Part shown: in pieces, positions 47,591-58,435 of the stretch
Layout of the letters: every line of letters begins with the position of its first letter
Numbering within the stretch: position 1 is the first letter of the stretch
Assembly: GCA_023974075.1 (NCBI GenBank)
Contig: JAMFTG010000066.1
Coordinates: 310,001-374,000 of the forward strand
Reading direction: 5' to 3'
Source: Chaenocephalus aceratus
Taxonomy: Eukaryota > Chordata > Actinopteri > Perciformes > Channichthyidae
DNA length: 64,000 nucleotides
The notes under the pieces: generated by a model
Seen by the model: only the letters and a program-made list of their open reading frames with translations
Database searches by the model: none
Told to the model about the DNA's origin: nothing
Translations under genes and position numbers: made by a program

Positions 47591-47654
47591 CAGGACCCTC
47601 CCTCAGCCGGAGGGGCAGGTGCTCCCGAGTCCTTTCTCTGGCTCCGTCCCTCCT
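47591..47654 (-). pseudogene. Linker exon (V-set receptor gene C), frame-disrupted
   Basis: Minus strand, acceptor ATTGAAACAG, donor GTAATG. It reads EEGRSQRKDSGAPAPPAEGG and aligns with 63547-63618 over RKDS and the Pro/Ala/Gly part. At 64 bp it is two bases short of a phase-1-to-1 exon near its 3' end (GGAGGGTCCTG against GGAGGAGATCCTG), so splicing to a transmembrane exon would shift frame. It lies 2.1 kb downstream of the V exon at 49772-50131, so it is probably the stalk between the Ig domain and the membrane. Confidence 0.55.
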
Positions 47655-47888
47655 CTGTTTCAATGGAAAGCGTCTCATTAGGGAACACGGTTCTCTCTTT
47701 CTTTACGTTCTTCTTAAACAGAAATACTGAAAATAAGCCTCGAGAAGCACGAGAGGAACACAACAAACATGTTGTTACGTATCTTCTGTGTTTATCCCTT
47801 TTAGCAAAGTGTTTGTTTGCTACGAGAGAATAAAGTAACAGTCGAGCCAACGTGCTAAGTTAGCCTGTGTTAGCTGTTGATCTCAGGC

Positions 47889-48031
47889 TTGAAAACAGCC
47901 TTGTTTCAATAAAATAACCTCAAAATCACAAATTGCCTTTCAGATGACATATATGCTTAACTATCTCCATAAGTAATCTGAATGTCAGTTTGTGATTTTG
48001 AGGCTATTTCAGTGAAACAAGGCTGTTTTTA
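47889..48031. repeat. Imperfect palindrome (small hairpin element)
   Basis: TTGAAAACAGCCTTGTTTCA and following (47889-47932) is inverted at 47989-48031 with a few mismatches and a spacer of about 57 bases. It probably is a small hairpin MITE. No function is inferred. Confidence 0.75.
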
Positions 48032-48167
48032 ACATTTGACAGATTTATGCTTGATTCTCTCCCACATGGTGTGGGTTCTGGTCTTCAGAGCAAGCATGCT
48101 CATTTCTGACGTGGAGCTAATCTGAAGTAAACATTGAATACTGCTTTCTGTTCATCCATCTTGTGAC

Positions 48168-49573
48168 TAGTGTTGCACGGTGTGTGTACCGATACTTGAA
48201 AGGTACCGCGATACCCTGCCGTTAAAAACGGTACGATTCCTCCGTTTCATTAGTATCGGTACTTTAAGAATGACGAGGAAAAGTACTCCCGTGAGAAAGC
48301 GCCGTTTTAATAAGAGCCGTGTGTTCAGCGCTCTGCTTCCAGCCGTGCCTGCAGTCCCGCCCCTCTCAAGCACGCTCTAAGTGCCTCCCCTCTCTCGGCC
48401 ACGCGCTAGCTGCCAGAGCATGTGAGGAAAACGAGAAGCATGGCTGCAAGTGGGAGTGCAACTGCCGCTGCGCCTCGGCTTGTTGACAAAAAAGACGCCA
48501 GAAGTCTGTGAACGGGCCGTTCAGGTGTTCAGAGCAGAGCTCCCTGTCGGAGCAGCAGAGCGTGATGTGCACTGAAAAGTGTTTCTGTCGCAAACTAGCA
48601 TCACTATCTGCTAACGTTAGCTTTAGCCTTCGTTTTCTATTAGTTGTTTTCATAGGCTATACACGGAGGTGGTATAAGTATATATCTTGTACTTGAGTAA
48701 AAGTAGAAGTACTCAGGTCTTGTACTAGAAGCACCAGAGTGTAGGAATACTCTGTTACAGTAAAAGTACTGCATTCAAAATGTTCCTCAAGCTAAAGTAG
48801 AAAAGTATTCTCATCAAAATATAGTGAAAGACAGTAAAAGTAGTCGTTGTGCAGATTGGTCCATTTCAGAATAATATATATGATATGTTTTATAATGATT
48901 GATCATGAAAGTGTTCTCAAAGCTGCAGCTAGTCTGAATGGCTTTGTAGACTGCAGGGTAGCTTGTGGATTTACTCCAGGTGGAACTAAAGTCTGATTTA
49001 ACACTTGATTAGATTTCACATCATTCATCCAGATCTGTGAAGTAACTAAAGGGATTAATACATGTAGTGGAGTAAAAGTACACCATTCTACCTCTGAACT
49101 GTAGTGGATTAGAAGTACAAAGTAGCAAAAGAAACATTGAAATACTTAAATAAAGTACAAGTATCTCAAAATTGTACCCAAGTAGTACTTGAGTTTATGA
49201 ACTTAGTTACTTTACTTGTTGAGTTGATGAACTTTACACCAGTGGCTATACAGATAGAAAGACTAAGCCTTGCACAGAGGCATGACAATACATTTTCAAA
49301 ATGCTCAACAGTGCTGCCAAAATGTTAAACTGACTGCTACACAATTAAAATAAATGCTTTTTATTATTTATATTAGATGTGACTCTTTGGCGTTTCTGTT
49401 CTTAGTAACACTGCTTTAGTTGTTCTGACTGCTAAAATCATGTTATTCCTAATTTTAAAGCCGATATTCCGTGTTTCCCCTTTTTTAAGAAAAGTATCGA
49501 AAAAGAATCGGAATCGCAATTCTTGACTTGGTATCGGTATCGAAACCAAAATGTTGGTATCGTGACAACACTA
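48168..49573. mobile_element. 1.4-kb hAT element with nested hAT
   Basis: The left end is TAGTGTTGCACGGTGTG; the right end is the complement of TAGTGTTGTCACGATACC. The duplication CTTGTGAC lies at 48160-48167 and 49574-49581. It contains the younger insertion 48663-49243. No transposase is recognised. The piece 49300-49480 has an inverted relative at 52290-52480. Confidence 0.9.
48663..49243. mobile_element. 581-bp nested hAT MITE (AGTAAAAGTA family)
   Basis: The left end is ACGGAGGTGGTATAAGTA; the right end is the complement of ACTGGTGTAAAGTTCATC. The duplication GGCTATAC lies at 48655-48662 and 49244-49251. Internal TACTTGAGTAAAAGTAGAAG motifs mark a family with many pieces in this window (2015-2110, 35405-35460, 52500-52700, 60740-60800). 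Confidence 0.9.
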
Positions 49574-49771
49574 CTTGTGACTGTGTGACTCCCTCTCTTG
49601 GATATCAGCATGTGAAGGACACTGCTCAGGAACTAGTTGATGCTCTGTATGTGATGACTCCTTCCTTTCTGGAGAGGATCACAGACACATGGATCCTGAT
49701 TTGAAGCTCGAGCTGGAGACCAGTGATATGGTTCTAACACCAAGTGTCCGTATTGAACTCAGAGTGCTTAC

Positions 49772-50131
49772 CAACGATGAGCTCGACAGAACAGTTCAGC
49801 TCCAAAGGGTCGTCGTGGCCTGCAAGCTTTCCACTGACGACGCCTTCGTAGCTTCCGCTGTCCGACGGAGTCACGTTGCAGATGTTCACCAGCAGGGTTC
49901 CTCTGGCCGGGTCCTCCCAGTTCACAGAGGTCCTGAGTTTGTATTGAGCATCTGCTGCGTCAGGATCAATCCACCCTCCATGTCGAGAGAAGAGGACAAC
50001 CTTGGTGCCGTTAACGGTCCAGTGCAATGCTGTAGGGGCGAAGTGTTCAGGGCGAATGAAGCGACACCTGACTGTTGCGTTTTCTCCTGAAACCGCCTGG
50101 ATCGTCTGCGGGCTGGCGGGACGAGGCGCTG
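49772..50131 (-). CDS. V-set immunoglobulin exon (gene C), lacking the second cysteine
   Basis: A 360-bp, phase 1-1 exon: acceptor TTTGTTTCCCAG (ends 50132), donor GTAAGC (49766-49771). It reads APRPASPQTIQAVSGENATV with RCRF following (first conserved cysteine), then ALHWTVNG (core tryptophan), a RTSVNWEDPARGTLLVNI strand region and SDSGSYEGVV. The last motif is the DxGxYxC position, but the cysteine is glycine here (GGC for expected TGC), so the canonical disulphide cannot form. Three N-glycosylation sequons are visible (NAT, NGT and NCS, plus NVT). The same frame runs 5' to a Met with a hydrophobic MFYVLFYLLFG stretch at about 50214, so a fused signal peptide cannot be excluded. Family: butyrophilin/MOG/B7-like, inferred. 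Confidence 0.8.
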
Positions 50132-50239
50132 CTGGGAAACAAAGGGAACCGCTTTCACACGTCTGAAGATTTACAGCACGTCCAAACAACAAGTAAAATA
50201 ACACGTAAAACATTCGGACATTAAGGTCGCGCATTCACA

Positions 50240-50690
50240 CCTAAAAGTCGCTTCTCTGGTGCGCACCGGACGACAGTTTATTACATCGTTTCATTTTTCA
50301 GAAGGTTCGGTTTGCGTTCACACGGGCAAAACTCAAACCGAGTATACACTTTAAACACAAGTCATGTGCTCGGAAATGCAGTTCAACCATTGGTCAGACA
50401 TTCAGGGGGGAGACGCAAATCCCGACAATTTCTACCGTAGCTTTGAAGCCGGTTATTTTCATGCTGCTGTTCATCTGGAGAGCACATCATCAACTGACTC
50501 TAGCAGACTGATGAGGATTACAGAGTCAGACGACGTGCGATAGAAAACATTACAACACAATGAGACGTTCTGCAGTCAGGAGGGCGTTTCCCCGACGACA
50601 GGCGGCTCTGACTTTTATGTGTTGTCTTTAGTTTGATCGTTGTTTTTACTTTACACCGCACTGGTCAACAGTTCAGTCTGCTTCACTCTT
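50240..50690. other. Region upstream of V exon
   Basis: No exon or repeat is recognised. It may be intron or 5' regulatory sequence of gene C. Confidence 0.3.
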
Positions 50691-50693
50691 TCA

Positions 50694-51460
50694 CTAAAGA
50701 TGTTGAAGACATCCACGTTCTTGTGACTCGTGAATACTGCGCTTCCTGTGTTTTGGTGCAGTTACAAAAATTCTCCCCAAAACCAAAACGGTCAAGAAGT
50801 TCAAAGAAATAGGACCAATCCACCCTGTCAAAAGCTTTCTCAGCATCCAATGCCAAGAGAGCCGTATCTGGCGCCCCCTTGTGGTCATGTTCAAAATGTT
50901 CAAACCCAGTCTCACATTGTGAAATCCCTGACGGCCAACCATGAACCCATTTCGATCCTCTTTTATAATTTCCGGCAGCAGATATTCCAGTCTCCTTGCC
51001 AAGATCTTACAAAGTATCTTCAAGTCTGAGTTTAGGAGGCTGATTGAGCGCATATTTTCACACTTGTCATTTGACTTCCCAGGTTTTGGCAGGAGTGTGA
51101 TCAGCTTCCCTCTCGGGGTGGGAGGAAGTATTTCCAAAAAGGGTGCCTTTAATTTCGCTTCAAATGTTGTATAGATATCAATGGGCAGGCCATCCGGTCC
51201 TGCTGCTTTTCCAGATGTCATGCTCTTCATTGCCTCAGAAATCTCTTCTAAAGACAATACTTTCTCTAAAGTCAAACTTTCCTCATCCGACAATTTGGGA
51301 ATCGTGAGGTTGTCTAAGAATGGACTGTACCATTGTCCCCTCGTCTATTTCAGAGCTGTATAATCTTTCATAATAATCCCTGAATGCCCCATTTATCGCA
51401 ACAGGGTCTGCAACAGTCTCCCCCCTGTCGTTTTTCAGCACAGTGATAGTTCTTTCAATT
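50694..51460 (-). pseudogene. L1-type LINE reverse transcriptase fragment
   Basis: Minus strand. From about 51300 the frame has [15 protein letters not shown], then [40 protein letters not shown] and [20 protein letters not shown]. These are the opening blocks of the reverse transcriptase fingers in L1/Tx1-like fish elements. The frame shifts after about 50890; the continuing sequence in another frame encodes [14 protein letters not shown], containing the first catalytic aspartate. The second motif (FADD/YADD) is missing because the fragment ends near 50700. Sequence up to 51460 (for example NDRGETVADP on the minus strand) belongs to the region between endonuclease and polymerase. It is dead. 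Confidence 0.88.
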
Positions 51461-51694
51461 TCAATTCAAAGCACTGAAATCTCCCCTTTTCGTATTTTCA
51501 CAAATAGAATTAAGGTTTCACAAATGAAATGTTTAGCCTCTCTGGGATAATCCAGTCCAAATAAATCGGCTATGCAGCGTTGTAAGACATTCAAACACGG
51601 AGGATTGTTCGCTCAGCGCTGTAAATTACATTTCCCTTAACTTCCCCCTTAACTGCCGAATCGGATGCTCTGAATCGGAAGCCAACCTCAGCGT

Positions 51695-53357
51695 CAGTGG
51701 CGTGCACAGACATTTATAGGGGCAGGTGCTCAAGAGGAATAAAAAGGGCACCTTCTGAGTCGTCGTGGCGGTCGCGCCGAAATTGTGCGCTCCGAAATTG
51801 TGCGCAAAAATGTGCCGGATAATGGCGGATTTTGTTAGTTTCTTTTCGGTATTTGGTTACTTTATTTCGGTTTTAGGGTTAGGGTTAGGTTAGGGTTGTG
51901 TTATTTAATTCTTATTTTTGCCTGATTTTACTGATTTATTATCAAAAAATTCATTATTTTAACATTTATTTTTATTATTCTAAATTATTTAGGGGGGTCC
52001 AATCTGAAGCTAGGGGGGGACGAAACCCCCCCCCCCCCCGGGATTGACGCCCCTGGTGGAACCGCCGGCTGCCTTAGTAGTGTGAGATTTATTAATGGCA
52101 CATCTTGTATGTCGTAATTGAATATATATTTATTTCAATAACCATTATGCTGTCTGATGCAGATGCCTATCTAAAACAAATCAAATAGTAGGCTTACTAG
52201 CTTCTACACGCTCAAGCAACTGTAGTCAGGGATGCAAACTCATCAGGTATGAAAAAGGTGACAAGGATCCGAGCCCCCCGACCCCACGGAATATCGGCTT
52301 TAAAATTAGGAATAACAGAAGATTTTAGCAGTCAGAACAACTAAAGCAGCAGGTAATAATAACAGAAACGCCAAAGAGTTACATCTAATAGAAATATATA
52401 AAAGCATTTATTTTAATTGTGTAGCAGTCAGTTTATAATTTTGGCAGCACTGTTGAGCATTTTGAAAAGTATTTTCATGCCTCTTAGTATTTGTATAATA
52501 CTTTTCTACTTTCACTTGAGGAACATTTTGAATGCAGGACTTTTACTGTAACACAGTATTCCTACACTCTGGTACTTCTACTTTTACTCAAGTACAAGAT
52601 CTGAGTACTTCTACTTTTACTCAAGTACAAGATCTGAGTAGGCCTACTTCTACTTTTACTTAAGTACAAGATCTGAGTACTTCTACTTTTATTAAGTACA
52701 AGATTAAAAAATAACACCATGCGCGTCATGATGGCACATAACAGCTCGCGACCGCAGATTATTTCGGCGATTAGATAAAATGTAAATTATATTTGACGCA
52801 ACTTTAGTTACGTTTCCATGACTTTTCCAAAACTTTGGGAAAAATATTGTTTTCCATAACTTTTCCAGGGCCTGGAATTTGCATTTTGAATTTCCATGAC
52901 TTTTCCAGGTTTTCAATGACCGTACGAACCCTGTATAGTTTAGTTGTATTTGTTACCTGGTGGTTACTTACTTGGTCGTCACTAGGGCACTTTTAATCGT
53001 GCTGCTGCACCACACACCCGCCGTGGCATTGTCTGACTGAGTGACTGACGGTCAGCTCTGCGCGCTCACGTTGAGAGCAGGGAAGGGAGGGGCTGCAGCC
53101 AGGGCACGTACGGGAGTGCCGCGGGGCACGTGTGGGGATGTCTGACAAAATTACAACGCGCATTTGGGGCATTGCTGTATATATTAGAAGCTTTTAATCC
53201 AGAATTGATCGATGTTACCATGAGCCACATACAGTACACTGTAAAAAAAAAAAAAAAAAATGTAAAAAACGATCTTTCAAAAGGGCACATTGCTGTCCAG
53301 AGGGCAACACGGGCAGGTGCTCAAGCACTACCTAGAGTCTATGTGTGCACGTCTCTG
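51695..53357. mobile_element. 1.7-kb hAT-type element, composite
   Basis: The left end is CAGTGGCGTGCACAGAC; the right end is the complement of CAGAGACGTGCACACATA. A perfect 8-bp duplication CTCAGCGT lies at 51687-51694 and 53358-53365. It contains a poly-C tract (52028-52039), an inverted piece of the 48168/48663 hAT families (52290-52720), and TTCCATGACTTTTCCAGG repeats (52815-52915) typical of another element end. The composite interior suggests several nested insertions. Confidence 0.85.
51868..51898. repeat. Short interstitial telomere-like repeat
   Basis: TTAGGG occurs about four times, with one GGTTAGG gap, inside the hAT element. It is too short to be a telomere relic with confidence. 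Confidence 0.7.
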
Positions 53358-53576
53358 CTCAGCGTCGTACACAAGGTTGTAAAATAAGTAATAACATAAC
53401 AATTATTCAGTATTTTAGCGATTACCTTGCTCAACTCAGATCAGAACGTAGCAGCCAAGAAAAGGATACCAAGGATGGCCGTATGTTAATGTTCTGTTCC
53501 TTGTAGCCCCGTAAGCTAACGGGAGCTTGGATGCTATGCCGGCAAGCTAGCCCGTTCTTCGGCCTGATGGCCCTCT

Positions 53577-54435
53577 TCAACCCGTCATCTCCTCCTCGAT
53601 TCGCCCGATAAAGGCCTCCACGGCCGCTGGTTTCTCGAAAGTTTGTGTTTTCTCTTTATGTGTCACCAGCAACTTGGCAGGAAGAAGCATGCCGTATCAA
53701 ATCCCCATGGTGCGAAGTTTCTGCCTCACGGCGTCGAATTCCTTCTGCTTCTGTACCCCGGCCGCCAGGTCTGGGTAGCACCGGACCGGCCTATCTGTGT
53801 AGAGTAGTTGCTTTTTGGCTCTGACCGCTTTCAGCACCGTCATCTTGTCTCTGTCATTCCGGCATTTCATGATCAGTGTTCTCGGGGGAGCATTTGGATC
53901 GCTTCTCTGACCAATTCTGTGTGCGCGTACCAGGATTAGCTTCGAGTTTAGCGAGGAGATGTCAAGGGCCTCCGGGATCCACTTTTCCTGAAGGAAGCAG
54001 GCGTCGTCGCCTTCCGTCTTCTCCGGCATATTTACCAGCCTTAAGTTAGAACTTCTGGACCTTGCTTCCAAGTCGATAACGTTGTCCTCCATTTCTTTGT
54101 TGTTACTTTCGAGGCTCTGTACCTTAGCATGTAGGTGGACGATAGTGTCCTCGGTGCCAGAAAAGCGCAACTCTGTACTGTCAACACATTCTCCGACCTC
54201 ATTCCAGCAATTGCAGGCAATGCTCCATCCTGTCTGTTTTTAGGTCTTTGATAGCTTCGATAATTGGTGGTGGTGTTACTTGCTGCTTCATCTCCGGCGT
54301 TCCAAACATTCCCATCCGCCATTGGGTTAGCGTTAGCACTAGCTGTAGCTTCTTCACCCTGTTTGGACGGGCCAACATCTAATTTAGACGGAGTTTTTTG
54401 CGGTCTTTACCTGACCTTTTTGAGGTAGAAGGCAT
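53577..54435 (-). pseudogene. L1-type ORF1 (nucleic-acid chaperone) remnant
   Basis: Minus-strand ATG at 54435 (MPSTSKRSGKDRKK). An extra A in a poly-A run soon breaks the frame; the reading resumes (MADGNVWNAGDEAASN) and breaks again near 54170. From 54170 the coding part contains a coiled coil (HLHAKVQSLESNNKEMEDNV), an RRM-like NLRLVNMPEKTEG and a C-terminal RAHRIG...PRTLIMKCRNDRDK. These are the three domains of L1 ORF1p, which binds LINE RNA in the retrotransposition particle. TGA at 53700 is premature; the same frame continues to EEEMTG and a stop at 53577-53579. At least three lesions are present. ORF2 does not follow, so this is a separate fragment or a rearranged relative of the piece at 50694-51460. 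Confidence 0.85.
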
Positions 54436-55501
54436 CAGGGTATTCTTAGCAAATGTATTGCTCGCTTTATCGTAGTAGTTAGTTTGGTTTAATACGATTG
54501 TGCGGAGGAGAAATAAACACCGCCGCCATACCGGAAGTCAAGATGTCCTTTTTAAATCATTGAGATTGTATATAAGGAATTTAACAAAAAACACAAGATA
54601 ATTATTTACACTGTGACATTTACATTTACAAATAGCACTCATACAGTGTATGGGACTGCAACCACAGTCTTACTGTATTTTATTTTGAAAGTGTAACAGT
54701 TACAGGCTTGACCTGTCACTTTAAGAGTAGCTTTTCGTTGGAGTCTGTGTGTAAAATGTGATGGCCAAGGCAAAGTGCGGAGGTATGAAGAGAGAGACGA
54801 GAGTATAGAGAAAGTGGTCAGAAAAGGAAAAGTATCTTGTATGTATGTAATACAGTGTCAATGTATTGTAACCAATTGTAACCCATTACTGTGAAGAACG
54901 TGAATAAACGGAGGTTCTTCCCACGGCACCCGAACACCCCGTTTTCACCCTTTCCCCCCTCGGTGTCTGGGCAGCCGGTAAATCGCGGCTCTGTTCGCAG
55001 CTTCATACCATTGTCGAGATACCGTTAATAGTAAAAAGGTAACACCATTGTCGCACGGACATAAACTCCATAATAAATTAAGTCTACATTTCATATGATG
55101 TGTAAAATCTATCAGCATTTACCGTTTAAATCGCATATGAACAAAATGCTTGTAGAATCTGTAGTTGTTTTGTATTGTCGATTTAATGTGTGAACGAGCG
55201 ATAGAGAAGACCATTCTGGTCAAAAGTAATAGGCAACAATATATTGTAAATGTAATGGGCAGACACTGACAGTGAAGAGAGAATGACACAACCTCTGAAA
55301 CTCAGTCAATACTACGGGTCAATTGTGAGGAGCTTGAACAGGACTCTCTTTAAACAGAGATTTGTAATCTCAATGAGACCTATCCTGGTTAAATAAAGGT
55401 AAAATAAATAACACTGACAATAGTCAAGATGTCATGATGTAAAAGTGTGATCTTCATTCAAATGTAACTGTGCAGACTCTCAGATAAAGTTAGCGACTCA
55501 C
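54436..55501. other. L1 5' region and intron-like sequence
   Basis: 54436-54545 is GC-rich and ends near CCGGAAGTCAAG, consistent with the L1 5' UTR. The rest is non-coding. 55270-55500 is homologous to 20420-20591 (downstream intron of the signal exon). Confidence 0.5.
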
Positions 55502-55550
55502 CTGAGATATGTTCAGCACACAGCAACAACATTATGAGTTTCTCCATCAT
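55502..55550 (-). CDS. Signal-peptide exon of a V-set receptor (gene C)
   Basis: Minus-strand ATG at 55550. It encodes MMEKLIMLLLCAEHIS plus one base, and the donor is GTGAGT. It has the same length (49 bp), phase (1) and intron flank as 20592-20640. The V-set exon at 49772-50131 follows 5.4 kb downstream in phase 1, with L1 fragments and a hAT between. This is the best candidate signal/V pair in the window. Confidence 0.8.
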
Positions 55551-55925
55551 CAAATCCAGGAGAGAAGTTGATGTCCCGCTGCAGATACCTCAGATTTAGC
55601 GACTTGCACTAACTGTCAACTGTGTCAACTACACGGTGCTCAGAGGGAGCGTGGTGGTGTACACATGGCTGCATAATACGGCCCGTCCACACTACAGCAT
55701 ATATATATTGCTCACATAAAATAGGCGTTTTTTTTTATTTGTATGTCATGTGTTGTTGGTCGTGTTGCTTGAATAAAATCCCCAAACTACAGACACGCCC
55801 AGCCCGTAGCTTTCTTTGAAGGTGTAGGGTGGACACTCCGTGACGTAAAGTGCCGCCGTTTGGCCAGCAGGAATATTGTCATCGGAGTCTGGCGCACTTC
55901 CTGGGGATTGGGTGTTACACATACA
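55551..55925. other. Upstream region of gene C
   Basis: It probably holds the promoter. The GC-box repeats of the paralog at 20690-20815 are absent here. ATATATATTGCTCAC at 55700 is AT-rich but not a convincing TATA box. Confidence 0.3.
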
Positions 55926-55933
55926 GTCTATGG

Positions 55934-56490
55934 CGGGGGTCTCAAACTCAAGGCCCGGGGGCCAAATCCGGCCCGTGACTTCATTTTCTGTGGCCCACAA
56001 GAGCTTGCAAAGAATATAATGTGTTTATTATACAGTTAAATGCCGATTTACATAAGCACGTTGCCCATAAACTACATGTCCCACAATGCATCTCAAATTT
56101 GACCTTTTAAAAAAAAAAATCAGAATTTGACTGTTTTTCCTTCAAAATATGCCTTTTTTCTCAGAATTTGACTTTTTCTCAAAATGTCACTTTGTTTTCC
56201 AGAATTTCGCTTTCCTTTTTAAATCATTTTGTGACATTCTCACCGAAAAGACTTGCAATTATTTGCCATAGACTTCTGCTTTCAGACGTAGTTAATTATG
56301 AAGTTATTACCCTATCCAATAATAATCCAATGCAGAGGCAATAATGTATATAATATGATATATTGTGTGTAATATAATATATAATTTTATATATATTAAA
56401 TATTTATATAGTCTTAAAGTTACAACCGGCCCTTTGAGTGCAACCATATTTCCAAAGTGGCCCGCAATGAAATTGAGTTTGACACCCCTG
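55934..56490. mobile_element. 557-bp hAT MITE
   Basis: The left end is CGGGGGTCTCAAACTCAAGG; the right end is the complement of CAGGGGTGTCAAACTCAA. A perfect duplication GTCTATGG lies at 55926-55933 and 56491-56498. The interior has GGCCCGTGACTTC and GTGGCCCGCAATG motifs of a very common hAT MITE family. It separates the gene C signal exon from the 3'UTR block of the gene upstream. Confidence 0.93.
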
Positions 56491-56561
56491 GTCTATGGTG
56501 TTACACCGTTGTGCAGTCAGTGTGAGGCGTGGTGAACGGTGTAAACCACAATCTCAGTGTG

Positions 56562-57200
56562 TCACATTCAACAGATTGTAAGCGCCCAGCGACAAATGTG
56601 TTACTTCGGCTATTGAGCTACAGATATATGTAAAAAATATAATTCAAACATTTAAAAAAACAGACATAGTACAACATTCAAAACAAAACAAAGGTAAATA
56701 AAAAGAGAAAAGGTCCAAAGCAGTTTTCTGGCAAATAGTATAAAACTTTACTCAAACGACTTTTTAAGAACAAAGGCAGTTCTGACAGGTTCAAATAGAG
56801 CTGAATTAACAAAGCCACAAACAGTTATTTGCACACATAGCAAAGACAAATGAGGACATAAAGAAACACTCAGATAAAACTAACAACCAGCCTGTCCAAC
56901 TGTCATCAGTCAGTTAGTGCAGACCACCAGCAATACAGAGGAGGAAACCCCCAAATGTCTGGAGTGATCACATGACCAGAACTCTGTGTGTTCTTCATGA
57001 ACAGATTGGATCCAGTCTGCAGTCTGAGTGTTACACAGCGGCTTCAGAGAGTCCCTCAGAGGACATCAGGGGAGAATAACTCTGACATCATTCACTGAAA
57101 CCTGTTATTATTTAAATACACCGGACACTTTATGAGGAGCTCCAGGGGTCCACACTGTCTTCACTGAGGGCCACATACAGAACAACACACGAAGCGCTGG
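56562..57200 (-). other. 3'UTR-like block of gene D
   Basis: 56562-56890 matches 20816-21140. Upstream of it, 57121-57200 resembles 24650-24720 (CTGTATGTGGCC region), just ahead of the gene A tail exon. Minus-strand order is tail exon (60489-60604), 3'UTR block here, then the next gene's signal exon (55502-55550). Confidence 0.55.
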
Positions 57201-57508
57201 GCCCCTCACCAGAGATCAGGCTGCCTCATGAGTTAGCAAATCAATCAAATTATGGCTTTGACTCGATACTGAATGTGCTTTGAGAAAACACCAGCCGCCC
57301 GAACCCCCAGCTCTCCGCAGGGTTTCATTTATCTTAAAGTGTTGGCAGCTCATTCCTTCAAACGGAGCCTCTGGCTTTAATAAGGGGAAAGTGAAGGGTC
57401 TCTTTCGAGCTCGGTGCGCAGAGAAGTTATTGGGCTTTTTTATTATTAGCCACCATTTGTTAGAAAATGTTCTCAACTTGAATTGACTGAATTTATTTGA
57501 AATATGGG

Positions 57509-58429
57509 ATTATTATTAATACAAGAATAATGCTGCGGTCCCTCTCTCGCTCTCTCTCCCCCACGTACACACTAAATACGCTATGTCCGCACGCACACAC
57601 ACACACATTTTAGAAGTACAGAATAAGAAAAGCATAAATGTCATGTTTGATAGGAAAAGACGGACCTTTATTAATCCCCGTGGGGAGATTCAGAGTTCAA
57701 ACAGCAACAGGTTGAGAATGAAAAACAGGACGGCACAGATTAAAACAATTTAAGATCAAATCAAAGATACAAATAAAAATGATAGAAAACTGAAATAAAA
57801 GATTAAATAAAATGAACATATATATATATACATGTGTGGAAACAGTGTGTTTGATGTCCAGTATGTCGGAGTTTGTAAAAGATTGATTTGAGACATCAGG
57901 GTCTGAGCAGGAGTCCTGAAGTCAGACCCTTCATACATTTCAAGACCTCATCTCCACTTGGAGTTTTAACCGGTTACCTTGGCGACACGCTTTACCTCAC
58001 ATTGACTATATGTGACCTGCTCCATCGAAATCAGTCGCATTGACCCGAAGACACATTTTGAGTTGTATACACGGTTGGAAAGAGGAGATTCCTAGCTTTC
58101 TAATGATATCAGGATTGTTTTTGTACTCCAAATATTAAGCGAAATATGTCACATTATATAATGACTGTCACAGAGTCCTCATTTTGAGAAAAAGGCCTTT
58201 AAAGTTTCCTCTTCTCTGGAATCCATCGATCTGATTGATTATTAGTGGAGCAAATGATCAAAATACTACGGAGGGAAGATATTTTCGTTTGGAGGGGAAG
58301 CTCGCGAGTGTGTGTGTATACGTGTGTGCATTTTTGCGTTTGTTTCCCGGGGAAAACCCTCACGAGAAACACCGGCTGTTGTTGTGCCTGCTGTGGCGTT
58401 AAGTGCCTGCTGTGGCGTTAAATGACTCC
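57509..58429. repeat. Tandem duplication, copy 1 (921 bp)
   Basis: Reads the same as 58436-59356 at an offset of 927 bp; I found no mismatch. It includes a (CA) run at 57593-57605, an AT run at 57821-57831, and CTTTATTAATCCCCGTGGGG. No gene is seen. Confidence 0.95.
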
Positions 58430-58435
58430 TCTTGT

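Noticed and set aside
49689..50090. Plus-strand open frame of 133 codons
   Set aside because: Antisense shadow of the V-set exon on the minus strand.
51868..51898. Telomere fusion relic
   Set aside because: Only about four TTAGGG-like units, inside a hAT element; too short.
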